A DNA stretch of 20,292 nt from Bacillota bacterium (lineage in GTDB: Bacteria > Bacillota > Clostridia > Peptostreptococcales > Anaerovoracaceae). Shown one piece after another: positions 1-7,828 of this stretch (positions within the stretch are counted from its first letter, which is position 1; each line of letters begins with the position of its first letter). The stretch is from NCBI GenBank assembly GCA_022793975.1, contig JAAWDW010000147.1, positions 1 through 20,292 on the forward strand, written 5' to 3'. Both the position numbers and the translations under genes were made by a program. The notes under the pieces are model-generated. The model was given only the letters and a program-made list of their open reading frames with translations. It ran no database searches and was not told the origin of the DNA.

Positions 1-340
1 AAAATACGAAAACATTTCATGCCGTTTTACATCTGACATAGGTGAAACCGTAAAAGACCTCGCTGTGCATGCATCCCAAAACATCTACATAGTTGTAAAC
101 TACTCCGGGCTTTATAAAACATACAAATTGCTTAGCGATATGCAGGACACTCAAAACAGTGGTAAAACAAACTGCGGGCAAGCCCCGGAATGCGAAAAGT
201 CCCCGCCGCAGTCATATAGCAAAATCAGCTGTACAAAATGCAGACATTCCGGCAAAGATATCTCCAATATGAGGTACCGCCGAAAACGTATAATGCGCAT
301 TAAGCGTTTTTTTCGTGAAATTGTTACCAAGGAGGCATAG
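1..340 (+). CDS. murT: MurT, lipid II isoglutaminyl synthase subunit (C-terminal fragment, 5' end outside window)
   Basis: This is the 3' end of a reading frame open from the window edge (codons start at position 2). MurT is the Mur-ligase-like, ATP-using subunit that works with GatD to amidate the D-glutamate of lipid II on the cytoplasmic side of the membrane. The visible part ends in a segment resembling the MurT C-terminus: an alpha helix region (ETVKDLAVHA) followed by a strand and helix (IYIVVNYSGLYKTYKLL), the position where family members carry a 'YxLxxYTALxxLR' pattern. The assignment rests on this and on gatD following directly. After MQ (about position 145) comes a further 64-residue tail, rich in Lys/Arg with Cys spaced C-x5-C-x12-C-x2-C, that I do not recognise as part of the family. 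The gatD ribosome binding site (AAGGAGG, 329-335) lies inside the last codons, so the two genes are translationally linked. Confidence 0.75.
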   Translation, partial: KYENISCRFTSDIGETVKDLAVHASQNIYIVVNYSGLYKTYKLLSDMQDTQNSGKTNCGQAPECEKSPPQSYSKISCTKCRHSGKDISNMRYRRKRIMRIKRFFREIVTKEA

Positions 341-342
341 AT

Positions 343-1170
343 ATGAAAATAAATATAATGCACCTTTATCCCGATCTTCTCAATCTTTACGGTGACCGCG
401 GAAACATTATCTGTATGAAAAAGCGCCTCGAATGGCGCGGTATCGAAGTACAGACAGTACAGGTACTTGCAGGTGAAAAACCCGACTTCACAAAGTCCGA
501 CATCGTACTGCTCGGAGGAGGCTCTGACCGTGAGCAGGAACTTGTATGTACGTACCTTCGAGAGCTCCGCAGGGATTTCCGCAGCTATGCCGAAGACGGA
601 GGCACTGTGCTCGCACTCTGCGGCGGCTACCAACTTCTCGGTCAATACTACAAAACAGCAGATAAATTTATAGAAGGTCTCGGTATACTCGACATATATA
701 CAGAATGGCAGCCGAAACGACTCGTTGGCAACATTATACTCGAAAACCCGCTCTTCAAAGACCCGATAGTCGGTTTTGAAAATCACGGTGGACGCACTTT
801 CATAGGGGAACATACTGCTCTGGGCAAGGTCTTATCGGGCTTCGGCAACAATGACAAGGTGTACGGACAAAACACAAGCAGCGATAAATCTGTATGCGCA
901 TACGAGGGCGTCATATACAAAAATATAATCGGTACCTACCTCCACGGGCCGCTGCTGCCTAAAAATCCCGAAATATGCGATTATCTTCTTTCAAAAGCAC
1001 TCATACGCAAATACGGCACCTCCGTATCCTTCTGCCTGCACCAAAAAAGCGGTGTACTTGCACCGCTCGATGACTGTCTTGAACATAAGGCAAACAAGTA
1101 TATGACGTCCTTGCTGCTTCAAAATACAAAACATTCTTGTCAACATAAATCAAAACACAGTAGCCTTTGA
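343..1170 (+). CDS. gatD: GatD, glutamine amidotransferase subunit of lipid II isoglutaminyl synthase
   Basis: This class I (CobB/CobQ-like) glutamine amidotransferase releases ammonia from glutamine and passes it to MurT, giving D-isoglutamine in the peptidoglycan stem. The N-terminus (INIMHLYPDLLNLYGDRGN) is characteristic of GatD. The nucleophile is Cys93 in ALCGGYQLLG and the catalytic His is His201 in GTYLHGPLLPKNP; Arg126 is a likely substrate-contact residue. The helix LDDCLEHKANKYM near the end is where most family members stop, so the last roughly 14 residues (KHSCQHKSKHSSL) make it longer (275 residues) than the usual 240-250. The start ATG follows GGAGG by 7 nt and is 2 nt after the murT stop. 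Its stop is 1 nt from the stop of the convergent GTPase gene, leaving no room for a separate terminator. Confidence 0.93.
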   Translation: MKINIMHLYPDLLNLYGDRGNIICMKKRLEWRGIEVQTVQVLAGEKPDFTKSDIVLLGGGSDREQELVCTYLRELRRDFRSYAEDGGTVLALCGGYQLLGQYYKTADKFIEGLGILDIYTEWQPKRLVGNIILENPLFKDPIVGFENHGGRTFIGEHTALGKVLSGFGNNDKVYGQNTSSDKSVCAYEGVIYKNIIGTYLHGPLLPKNPEICDYLLSKALIRKYGTSVSFCLHQKSGVLAPLDDCLEHKANKYMTSLLLQNTKHSCQHKSKHSSL

Positions 1171-1171
1171 T

Positions 1172-3769
1172 TTATTTCAAATACTGCTGCATCTCTTTCT
1201 CCGCAGCCCGTACTTCTTCGAGGAACTCCGGTGCCGACACCCTGTTTGCACCGTGTCCGAGTATTATTACTTGCTCCAAGTTATCAGAAGTAGCTACACG
1301 CACTCTGTAATCTTTGCTCAGTACTTTGCTTGTCTTCTCTATATACTGATCCGCTGTCTCAGCCTCCTTTGTATATACTACAGTCAGCCCGTGAACTTTT
1401 TCTATCTTGCGCACCGCATCTTTCACACGGTATGCGTCAAAAACGATTATCACATTTATCTGCTTATATGCCTGATAATTGCCGATACGATCTATTAGTC
1501 TTGTCCGCGCAAGATCAAGACTTTCTTCTGCCGTTTTTTTAAGATCATCCCACGCAAAAATTATATTATAGCCGTCTATGAGCAGATACAGCGGTCCGCT
1601 GCCCGCAGGCTTTTCCCTGCCACGGTACTTAGCTTCCGGTACTGTGCGCCTCATAGCGGGACGTTCAAGCCGAGTTTCTTTTATCTTGCCGTATGTCCTT
1701 TCAAATATGCGGCGCAACTCATCCTCGTCCGCATATTCTCTGCCGCTTTGCGTCTCGCTGCTTCGCCTCTCGGCTTCTCTCGCCGCGGCTTCAAGCCGCT
1801 CCTGCTCGGCTTCTGTACCAAAACTCATCATCGGTATCTGCATATGACTGTACACTTCATACCATTTTACAAGCTGCCCGGCACCGTGATAGCAGAACAC
1901 GGAATCCGGTGAATTCTCAATATCAAGTTCAGGGTCATAACCTATTTCAGATATGACTTCCTCTGCATTTACACAAGGCTCATAGCCGCTGTAAGTACAG
2001 TTTAGCCGTCCGCGTCCGTGTGTGTACGAAACTATGCTCTTATGATAATCTCGTATTTGCGCAACAGGGGCTTGTCCGGTAATTACGGACATTTCTCCCT
2101 TCGTCTCCGGCACTGCAAACTTTGCTCCCATCTGCTGCAGGTCCGTCATAGCCCGTCCTACCGTATCAAGCGGAACTTCCAGTACAAAATCATACCACGG
2201 CTCAAGAAGGATATTTTCGGCGTTCATAAGCCCTTGTCTCAATGCTCTGTATGTCGCCTGTCTGAAATCACCGCCTTCTGTATGCTTTTTACTGCCTCTG
2301 CCCGCGACAAGCGTGATTTTTATATCAGTAATAGGTGACCCGGTCAAAACTCCGATATGTGCTTTTTCCGCAATATGTCCGAGTACAAGTTTCTGCCAGT
2401 TCTTTTCAAAAACATCTTCGCTGACGCCGCTCACTGTGACAATGCCGCTTCCGCGCGCACCCGGTTCAAGCAAAAGATGTACCTCCGCATAATGTCTGAG
2501 AGGTTCGTAATGTCCTACTCCGATTACCGGCTCCGCTATTGTTTCCATATATATAATACTGCCGTTTCCAAACTCCGCTCTAAGCCCAAAGCGGTCCTCA
2601 AGTATGCGTTTCAGTACTTCAAGCTGCACTTCTCCCATTACCTGCACATTTATGGTCTGAAGCTTTTCATTCCAGAGCACATTCATTTTCGTCTCTTCCT
2701 CTTCAAGCCTGCGGCATACTGCAAGCGCCGAAAGCGTATCGACTCCTTCCGGCAATATAACGGAATATGTAAATACCGGCTCCGATACAAGTTCTCCCGC
2801 ATCAGGCTCACTGCCGAAGCCTTCACCCGGAAAAGTGCCGGAAAGTCCCGGAACTGCACATACATTTCCCGCAAAGACTTCGGGCACACTCTTGTACTTA
2901 ACGCCCGAATATATACGTATATCGTTTATTTTTTGTTCCTGTCCGCCATGTTCGATGAAATCCTTTACTTTAAGACTACCGTGCGTTATTTTCATATGCG
3001 TCAGTCTTTGACCGCGCTCATCCTCAGAAATTTTGAAAACGTGCGCACCGAAATCACCGCTCTCTGCCAAAGCTTCCGCCGCCATATCTCCGTTTAAATC
3101 AAGCGTATATTTGTCAAGCGCCTCCAGAAACTCTGCCACACCTTCCATTTTAAGTGCGGACCCAAAAAAACATGGAAATACTTCACGCGCGGATATCGCC
3201 CTCCTAAGTGACTCTGTGCATATAGCGCCCGTTTGTAAATATTCGTCCATCAGTTCCTGCCCCAGCATTGCCGCCTCTTCAAAAAACAGTTCGTCCGCAG
3301 CCGAAAAATCCAGACATCCGTCGCCAAATCTCTCTGTAAGCTCTGCCATAATCTCTTCTTTACTTTTAACTCCGAGATCCATTTTATTTACAAACACAAA
3401 AACCGGCACATTGTAATGAGAAAGCAGGCGCCACAGAGTCTCCGTATGACTCTGCACACCGTCCGCACCGCTTATAACAAGCACGGCGTAATCAAGGACC
3501 GGCAGAGTTCTCTCCATTTCCGCAGAAAAATCAACGTGTCCTGGTGTGTCAAGCAGAGTAATTTCCGCATCCGCAAGCCCGATTACGGCCTGTTTGGAAA
3601 AAATCGTTATGCCGCGCTCTTTTTCTATTTCATTTGTGTCGAGGAATGCACTCCCGTGGTCAACTCTGCCGAGCTTCTTTATTTCTCCGGCAGTATAAAG
3701 AAGACCCTCGGAAAGGGTCGTCTTACCTGAGTCCACATGTGCGAGTATTCCTATTGCTAATCGTTTCAT
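1172..3769 (-). CDS. TetM-like translational GTPase fused to a C-terminal YacP/Rae1-type NYN ribonuclease domain
   Basis: The N-terminal about 650 residues follow the EF-G/TetM layout: G1 AHVDSGKTT, G2 RGIT, G3 DTPGH, G4 NKMD, then domains II-V, including TEGGDFRQATYRALRQGL and the TetM-like domain V stretch SYTHGRGRLNC. These proteins enter the ribosomal A-site region and hydrolyse GTP. A charged linker (EAAAREAERRSSE...) leads to residues 726-865, which closely resemble Bacillus YacP (Rae1): YLLIDGYNIIFAW, IIVFDA, TKEAETADQYIEK, VATSDNLEQ and GANRVSA. The acidic residues of the PIN-like active site (about D732, D778, D829) are all present. I chose the ATG at 3769, which has GGAG 5 nt upstream, over an in-frame GTG two codons earlier. 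It lies 18 nt after the FAD oxidoreductase gene, so the two are probably co-transcribed. The tetracycline-site loop motif of TetM (SPVSTP) is absent, so drug resistance is not implied. Whether the nuclease is active is inference. Confidence 0.9.
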   Translation of the reverse strand: MKRLAIGILAHVDSGKTTLSEGLLYTAGEIKKLGRVDHGSAFLDTNEIEKERGITIFSKQAVIGLADAEITLLDTPGHVDFSAEMERTLPVLDYAVLVISGADGVQSHTETLWRLLSHYNVPVFVFVNKMDLGVKSKEEIMAELTERFGDGCLDFSAADELFFEEAAMLGQELMDEYLQTGAICTESLRRAISAREVFPCFFGSALKMEGVAEFLEALDKYTLDLNGDMAAEALAESGDFGAHVFKISEDERGQRLTHMKITHGSLKVKDFIEHGGQEQKINDIRIYSGVKYKSVPEVFAGNVCAVPGLSGTFPGEGFGSEPDAGELVSEPVFTYSVILPEGVDTLSALAVCRRLEEEETKMNVLWNEKLQTINVQVMGEVQLEVLKRILEDRFGLRAEFGNGSIIYMETIAEPVIGVGHYEPLRHYAEVHLLLEPGARGSGIVTVSGVSEDVFEKNWQKLVLGHIAEKAHIGVLTGSPITDIKITLVAGRGSKKHTEGGDFRQATYRALRQGLMNAENILLEPWYDFVLEVPLDTVGRAMTDLQQMGAKFAVPETKGEMSVITGQAPVAQIRDYHKSIVSYTHGRGRLNCTYSGYEPCVNAEEVISEIGYDPELDIENSPDSVFCYHGAGQLVKWYEVYSHMQIPMMSFGTEAEQERLEAAAREAERRSSETQSGREYADEDELRRIFERTYGKIKETRLERPAMRRTVPEAKYRGREKPAGSGPLYLLIDGYNIIFAWDDLKKTAEESLDLARTRLIDRIGNYQAYKQINVIIVFDAYRVKDAVRKIEKVHGLTVVYTKEAETADQYIEKTSKVLSKDYRVRVATSDNLEQVIILGHGANRVSAPEFLEEVRAAEKEMQQYLK

Positions 3770-3787
3770 ATGCACTCCGTTATAAAT

Positions 3788-5170
3788 TTACTTGTATTTT
3801 TCCGCAAGAATTCTTGCCACATGCACACCGCTTGCAGACGCCTGCGAAAGAGAATGAGTCACGCCTGAACCATCGCCGAGCGCGTACAAACCTTTTACCT
3901 TTGTTTCGAGATTACCGTCAACTTCTACTTTTGAATTATAGAACTTAACCTCTACTCCGTAAAGAAGCGTGTCTTCGTTTGCCGTTCCCGGTGCAATCTT
4001 ATCAAGCGCGTATATCATTTCAATAATATCATCAAGCTGACGTTTAGGTATCACAAGCGAAAGATCTCCGGGTGTCGCTTTCAGCGTCGGTCTTGTAAAG
4101 CACTTTTCCATACGCCTTTCACTGCTTCTTCTGCCTTTTACGAGATCTCCGAAACGCTGCAGCAGCACACCGCCGCCGAGCATATTCGAAAGACGCGCTA
4201 TTGACTCACCATATTCGTTACTGTTCTTAAAAGGCTCCGTAAAGGTATTGGATACCAGCAGTGCGAAATTCGTATTCTCAGTACGCAGCGCCGGATCTGC
4301 ATAGCTGTGTCCGTTTACAGTCACGATACCGTTTGTATTTTCCGCTACTACCTCGCCATAAGGATTCATACAGAATGTACGCACCATATCATTATATTTA
4401 TCGGTCTTATACACGATTTTACTCTCGTATACTTCATCCGTAATATGCTTAAAAACTTCCGCCGGCAGCTCGACTCTTACTCCTATATCAACTCTGTTTG
4501 ATTTCTGATCGATGCCGAATTTGCGGCAAGTTTCGGCTATCCATTTTGAGCCCGAACGCCCCGTTGCCAGTACGAGGTCACCGCATGTGAATTCTTCTCC
4601 GCTTTCGGTAATTACCGTAAATGTTCCGTCGTCATTCTGCGTAACATCGCTCACGCCTGTCCTGAACATCATATCTACTCTTTCTCTTGTGTAGTCAAAA
4701 ATCTTTCCGAGTATCTGTATATTTCTGTCTGTTCCGAGATGTCTCACCTTGGCGTCAAGCAAATGCAGATTATTTCTGAGCGCTCTTGTCTTAAGGTCGG
4801 AACTCCCTGTAGAATAAAGCTTTGCATCGGCACCTCCCATACTACATAAAACTTCGTCAACATACTCCATAAGAGCTATTGCTTCATCAGTTCCGACATA
4901 TTTATGCAGATCTCCGCCGAAGTTTGTCGTTATGTTGTACTTTCCGTCCGAAAGTGTTCCCGCACCGCCATATCCGTTCATAATGTGGCATGGTGAACAT
5001 TTCACACAGCTGTGTACTTTTCCTGTCTTTATCGGACATACTCTTTTTTCAAGGCTCTCACCTTTATCTATCATAAGCACCGCAGCATTATTTTTAATCT
5101 TCGTAAGTTCGTAAGCAAGAAATACTCCCGACGCTCCGGCGCCGATAATTATAATATCGTATTTTTTCAT
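3788..5170 (-). CDS. FAD-dependent oxidoreductase, COG2509-like, with a Cys-rich N-terminal insertion
   Basis: This 460-residue protein starts with a dinucleotide-binding Rossmann motif (DIIIIGAGASGVFLAYEL, GAGASG at 10-15) and the acidic residue at the end of the second strand (MIDKG). Four cysteines follow (C45, C55, C58, C61: CPIKTGKVHSCVKCSPC) and then the GYGGAGTLSDGKYN segment typical of the COG2509 group of predicted dehydrogenases. A second FAD contact, YALGDGSGVTHSLSQASASG, sits at the C-terminus. Substrate and reaction are unknown for this group as far as I know; the Cys cluster could bind a metal or take part in redox chemistry, but that is inference. The ATG is preceded by GGAAAGGA. 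It is the first gene of a unit with the GTPase-NYN fusion gene 18 nt downstream. The promoter must lie in the AT-rich stretch shared with the divergent small gene at 5274; I see no clear hexamers for it. Confidence 0.85.
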   Translation of the reverse strand: MKKYDIIIIGAGASGVFLAYELTKIKNNAAVLMIDKGESLEKRVCPIKTGKVHSCVKCSPCHIMNGYGGAGTLSDGKYNITTNFGGDLHKYVGTDEAIALMEYVDEVLCSMGGADAKLYSTGSSDLKTRALRNNLHLLDAKVRHLGTDRNIQILGKIFDYTRERVDMMFRTGVSDVTQNDDGTFTVITESGEEFTCGDLVLATGRSGSKWIAETCRKFGIDQKSNRVDIGVRVELPAEVFKHITDEVYESKIVYKTDKYNDMVRTFCMNPYGEVVAENTNGIVTVNGHSYADPALRTENTNFALLVSNTFTEPFKNSNEYGESIARLSNMLGGGVLLQRFGDLVKGRRSSERRMEKCFTRPTLKATPGDLSLVIPKRQLDDIIEMIYALDKIAPGTANEDTLLYGVEVKFYNSKVEVDGNLETKVKGLYALGDGSGVTHSLSQASASGVHVARILAEKYK

Positions 5171-5181
5171 TTTTATTTTCC

Positions 5182-5211
5182 TTTCCGCACAGCGGGTATT
5201 TATGGTATACT
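5182..5211 (+). promoter_or_regulatory. Probable extended -10 sigma-A promoter for the small membrane protein gene
   Basis: The extended -10 TGGTATACT (TATACT at 5206-5211) is good; the -35 candidate TTTCCG (5182-5187, 18-nt spacer) is weak. It points into the 55-codon gene starting at 5274, giving a leader of about 55 nt. Confidence 0.55.
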
Positions 5212-5273
5212 TTAATAAATAAACTAAAATTGCTTTAATTAATTGCCTAATTTAAATTTCGGAGGTTTGTTCT

Positions 5274-5441
5274 ATGTATGATAAAAAGAAACTCTTTATG
5301 GGAATTTTATTCCTGTTTCTTGCGGCGGCAGCACTTTTCGGTATAATGCACAACGGCGTTAAATCGTACTACATCACGATTCTGGTCGGCTGCGGAATTC
5401 TCGGTATCAGTTCTGTTATACATTCAAAAACAAACCGCTGA
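5274..5441 (+). CDS. Small two-helix membrane protein, 55 residues, unknown function
   Basis: A short open frame runs from ATG at 5274 to TGA at 5441. It has a good ribosome binding site (GGAGG at 5261-5265, 8-nt spacing), a promoter-like extended -10 upstream and a rho-independent terminator downstream (5487-5514), which together make it a real transcription unit. The product begins MYDKKKLFMG, then a hydrophobic helix ILFLFLAAAALFGIM, a short loop (HNGVKSYY), a second hydrophobic helix ITILVGCGILGISSVI and a basic tail HSKTNR. Both ends are positively charged, which by the positive-inside rule suggests N- and C-termini in the cytoplasm. I do not recognise the family. It is transcribed divergently from the FAD oxidoreductase. 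An ATG 4 nt downstream is in another frame and is not the start. Confidence 0.72.
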   Translation: MYDKKKLFMGILFLFLAAAALFGIMHNGVKSYYITILVGCGILGISSVIHSKTNR

Positions 5442-5486
5442 CCTGTGCGCCATATCTTCGATACCGCATAAACAGTAAAATTGATA

Positions 5487-5514
5487 AAGGACCGCAAATG
5501 CGGCCCTTATTTTT
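5487..5514 (+). terminator. Rho-independent terminator after the small membrane protein gene, possibly bidirectional
   Basis: A 9-bp stem with one mismatch (AAGGACCGC / GCGGCCCTT, 5487-5495 with 5500-5508), loop AAAT, is followed by TTATTTTT. The DUF1292 gene ends at 5538 on the other strand; a small ATACC/GGTAT hairpin (5523-5537) plus this stem could also stop that transcript. Confidence 0.75.
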
Positions 5515-5537
5515 CAGGATCTATACCTTTTCGGTAT

Positions 5538-5852
5538 CTATGCCTCCTCTGCAACGAGCTTGTCAAACTCTGCAAGGGCTCTTTCGTACTCGTCGTCATC
5601 TTCGATATCAACAAGCTCAAATTCGTCGTCTCCGACTTCTTTATATCCATAGATGTAAAGGACGCTTTCGTCATCCTCTTCTGCCATAAGCGCAATATAA
5701 TCCTTGCCTTCAAAGTCGAATACTCCTATAACTTCGCATTCAACCTCTTCGCCATCATCAAATTCAAGAGTTATAAAATCAGCTTCTTCATCGTGGTCGT
5801 GCTGACAATCGCAGTCGTGATCGTGGCATCCGCACTTTTCTTTATCTGTCAT
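5538..5852 (-). CDS. DUF1292 (YrzB-like) protein with a His/Cys-rich N-terminal extension
   Basis: This acidic protein has 104 residues. Residues 25-95 fit the DUF1292 family (ITLEFDDGEEVECEVIGVFDFEGKDYIALMA ... followed by VLYIYGYKEVGDDEFELVDIEDDDEYERA), small Firmicutes proteins of unknown role. Before it lies a short segment packed with possible metal ligands: C7, C9, H10, H12, C14, C16, H18 and H20 in the sequence KCGCHDHDCDCQHDHDEE. Such segments suggest zinc, nickel or copper binding, but no function can be assigned from this. The start ATG follows GGAGGG by 8 nt. A strong promoter sits directly upstream, overlapping the end of uvrC, so the gene can be expressed on its own as well as by readthrough. 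Family members often lie near ruvX; here the neighbour is uvrC. Confidence 0.88.
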   Translation of the reverse strand: MTDKEKCGCHDHDCDCQHDHDEEADFITLEFDDGEEVECEVIGVFDFEGKDYIALMAEEDDESVLYIYGYKEVGDDEFELVDIEDDDEYERALAEFDKLVAEEA

Positions 5853-5897
5853 GTTGTTTTCCCTCCAAATTAAAATAAAAACTTATTTACCGCCAAC

Positions 5898-5926
5898 ATT
5901 ATATCATTATCGTTGACTTTTATCAA
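5898..5926 (-). promoter_or_regulatory. Strong sigma-A promoter for the DUF1292 gene
   Basis: On the minus strand TTGATA (5926-5921) and TATAAT (5903-5898) are separated by exactly 17 nt. The -35 overlaps the uvrC stop codon (5923-5925). The start point would be near 5891, giving a leader of about 38 nt. Confidence 0.75.
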
Positions 5927-7767
5927 TTAAAATATTCTCTTATTTTTCCTGCATTTGCTTTGGTTATGCCGTTTACTTCTTCAAGTTCTTCTACCGATGC
6001 TTTTTTTATCGCCTCCACACTACCGAAGTGTGAAAGGAGCGCGTTTCGCTTGGCAGGTCCTATTCCTTCTATTTCATCGAGCACGGATGTGAGCATTTTT
6101 TTATTTCTTATACCGCGGTGATACTCTATGGCAAATCTATGCACTTCTTCCTGTACCGTACCTACATACTTAAAAAGAAGCGGTCTTTCCGCAAGCACAG
6201 CCTCTCGTCCATCGCCCGATACAAGAGCCCGTGTCCTGTGGTGATCATCTTTTGCCATTCCGACTACAGGCACATCTATTTTCATAGCTTTAAGTATCTG
6301 CTGCACTGCCGTCACCTGTCCCTGACCGCCGTCCATAAAGAGAAAATCGGGAAGATGCGAAAATCCCGCATCGCCCTGTTCAGCTCTGCGGAAGCGCCTG
6401 TATATGACTTCCTGCAAGCTGGCATAATCATTCGGACCTTCTATTGTCTTTATTTTAAAGCGCCTGTAGTCTTTCTTTACAGGCTTTGCACCCTCAAACA
6501 CGACCATCGCACCGACAGAATCAACGCCGTTCGTATTAGAAATATCGTAAGCTTCTATGCGGTATCCACGCGCGCCGTGAGCGGGTACTTCATATCCGAT
6601 TTCAATGAGTGCCTTTGCAATTTCCGAGGCAAGGTTTTCACTTCGCTCACGCGCAGCACGGGCTCTTTCGTCTATTGTCTTTGCCATCTCACTTACGTCG
6701 CGCCTGGCCAGATCGAGAAGCGCTTTCTTGTCACCTTTTTTCGGTACTGTAATTTTAACAGAACGTCCCGCAATACTCGACAGATATTCCTGTATCAGTT
6801 CTTTCTCCGGCATCTCCGCTTCTACCAGTATTTCGTGCGGCACACTTCCTATATCACTGTAATACTGCTTTATAAACTGAGCCGCAATATCTTCATTTTT
6901 CTCGCTTTCATCTGCTTGCATAAGGAAGCTCTCTCTGCCGGAAAGTTTTCCACCCCTAATAAAGAAAACTACCGCATAAAGCTTACCTGTACCGCGAAGC
7001 ACCAGCACCATATCCATATCTCCCGCTCCGAGTATTACAACCCTCTGCATCTCCGATATAGCTTTTACGGCAGTTATCTTATCACGGTATTTTGCCGCAC
7101 TTTCAAAATCAAGATTTTCTGCTGCTTCGTTCATTTTACCCGTAAGCATATCAAGCATCGGTTTATTTCTTCCGTTTAAAAACTCGACTATCTTATTTAT
7201 CTTATCTTTGTATTCTTCTCTCTTTATCTGCCCTGTACAAACTCCTCCGCACTTTTCTATATGATAATTCAGACACGGTTTTGCACCTGCCGGAAACGAC
7301 CTTGCAGAGCAGCGTTTGAGCGAATATATGTCGTTGACCATATCGACTATTTCGTTTACCGCACCTGCATCGCTGTAAGGTCCGAAATATTTGCCGCCGT
7401 CATTATCCACAAGACGTGTTTTAACCACGCGCGGATAATCTTCATTCATCGTTATTTTTATGTACGGATATGTCTTGTCATCGCGCAGAAGTACATTGTA
7501 CTTCGGCATATATTTCTTGATAAGATTACATTCAAGTATGAGTGCTTCCATTTCCGTAGCGCAGTTTATATACTCAAATTCCTCAATATTTGCCGCCAGC
7601 GCCCGCAGTTTCGGATCAGCTGTTTTGGACAGCCTAAAATACTGGCGCACACGGTTTTTAAGGGAAATCGCCTTTCCCACATATATTACCTGTCCCAGTT
7701 TGTCCTTGTGAAGATAAACTCCCGGTGTATCCGGGAGTTTTTTCAGATTTTCTTCGATGTCAAACAT
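5923..7767 (-). CDS. uvrC: UvrC, excinuclease ABC subunit C
   Basis: UvrC makes the two incisions on either side of a lesion in nucleotide excision repair, together with UvrA and UvrB. The protein is full length (614 residues). The N-terminal GIY-YIG nuclease has GVYLH and IYVGKA (Tyr18, Tyr29), Arg39 and the catalytic Glu in TEMEALILE. A Cys-containing segment (CSARSFPAGAKPCLNYHIEKCGGVCTG) and the UVR helix pair that contacts UvrB (MNEAAENLDFESAAKYRDKI) follow. The RNase H-like endonuclease domain is visible in RIEAYDISN, PDFLFMDGGQGQ and AKDDHH. Two helix-hairpin-helix motifs close the protein (IEGIGPAKRNALLSHFGS and VNGITKANAGKI). The start has GGAG about 10 nt upstream. It lies 61 nt after the D,D-carboxypeptidase gene on the same strand and is probably co-transcribed with it. 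Confidence 0.97.
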   Translation of the reverse strand: MFDIEENLKKLPDTPGVYLHKDKLGQVIYVGKAISLKNRVRQYFRLSKTADPKLRALAANIEEFEYINCATEMEALILECNLIKKYMPKYNVLLRDDKTYPYIKITMNEDYPRVVKTRLVDNDGGKYFGPYSDAGAVNEIVDMVNDIYSLKRCSARSFPAGAKPCLNYHIEKCGGVCTGQIKREEYKDKINKIVEFLNGRNKPMLDMLTGKMNEAAENLDFESAAKYRDKITAVKAISEMQRVVILGAGDMDMVLVLRGTGKLYAVVFFIRGGKLSGRESFLMQADESEKNEDIAAQFIKQYYSDIGSVPHEILVEAEMPEKELIQEYLSSIAGRSVKITVPKKGDKKALLDLARRDVSEMAKTIDERARAARERSENLASEIAKALIEIGYEVPAHGARGYRIEAYDISNTNGVDSVGAMVVFEGAKPVKKDYRRFKIKTIEGPNDYASLQEVIYRRFRRAEQGDAGFSHLPDFLFMDGGQGQVTAVQQILKAMKIDVPVVGMAKDDHHRTRALVSGDGREAVLAERPLLFKYVGTVQEEVHRFAIEYHRGIRNKKMLTSVLDEIEGIGPAKRNALLSHFGSVEAIKKASVEELEEVNGITKANAGKIREYFN

Positions 7768-7828
7768 TTCTTATTATCTCCGAAATCCATATACATTCAT
7801 AGCGCGTACATCAGCCCTAGGCTTTTCA

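Noticed and set aside
151..813. A 220-codon open frame on the minus strand across murT and gatD
   Set aside because: It is antisense to gatD, which has full catalytic motifs, and it has no supporting start signal.
2357..3097. A 246-codon open frame on the plus strand opposite the GTPase gene
   Set aside because: It lies wholly inside the well supported GTPase gene and its composition is that of an antisense shadow.
1172..3769. Acquired tetracycline resistance gene
   Set aside because: The drug-site loop is missing, the gene carries a nuclease fusion and there are no mobile elements nearby.
6118..7179. A 353-codon open frame on the plus strand opposite uvrC
   Set aside because: It is antisense to a clear uvrC, has no ribosome binding site and its translation is Cys/Tyr/Arg-rich without domain motifs, as expected for a shadow frame.
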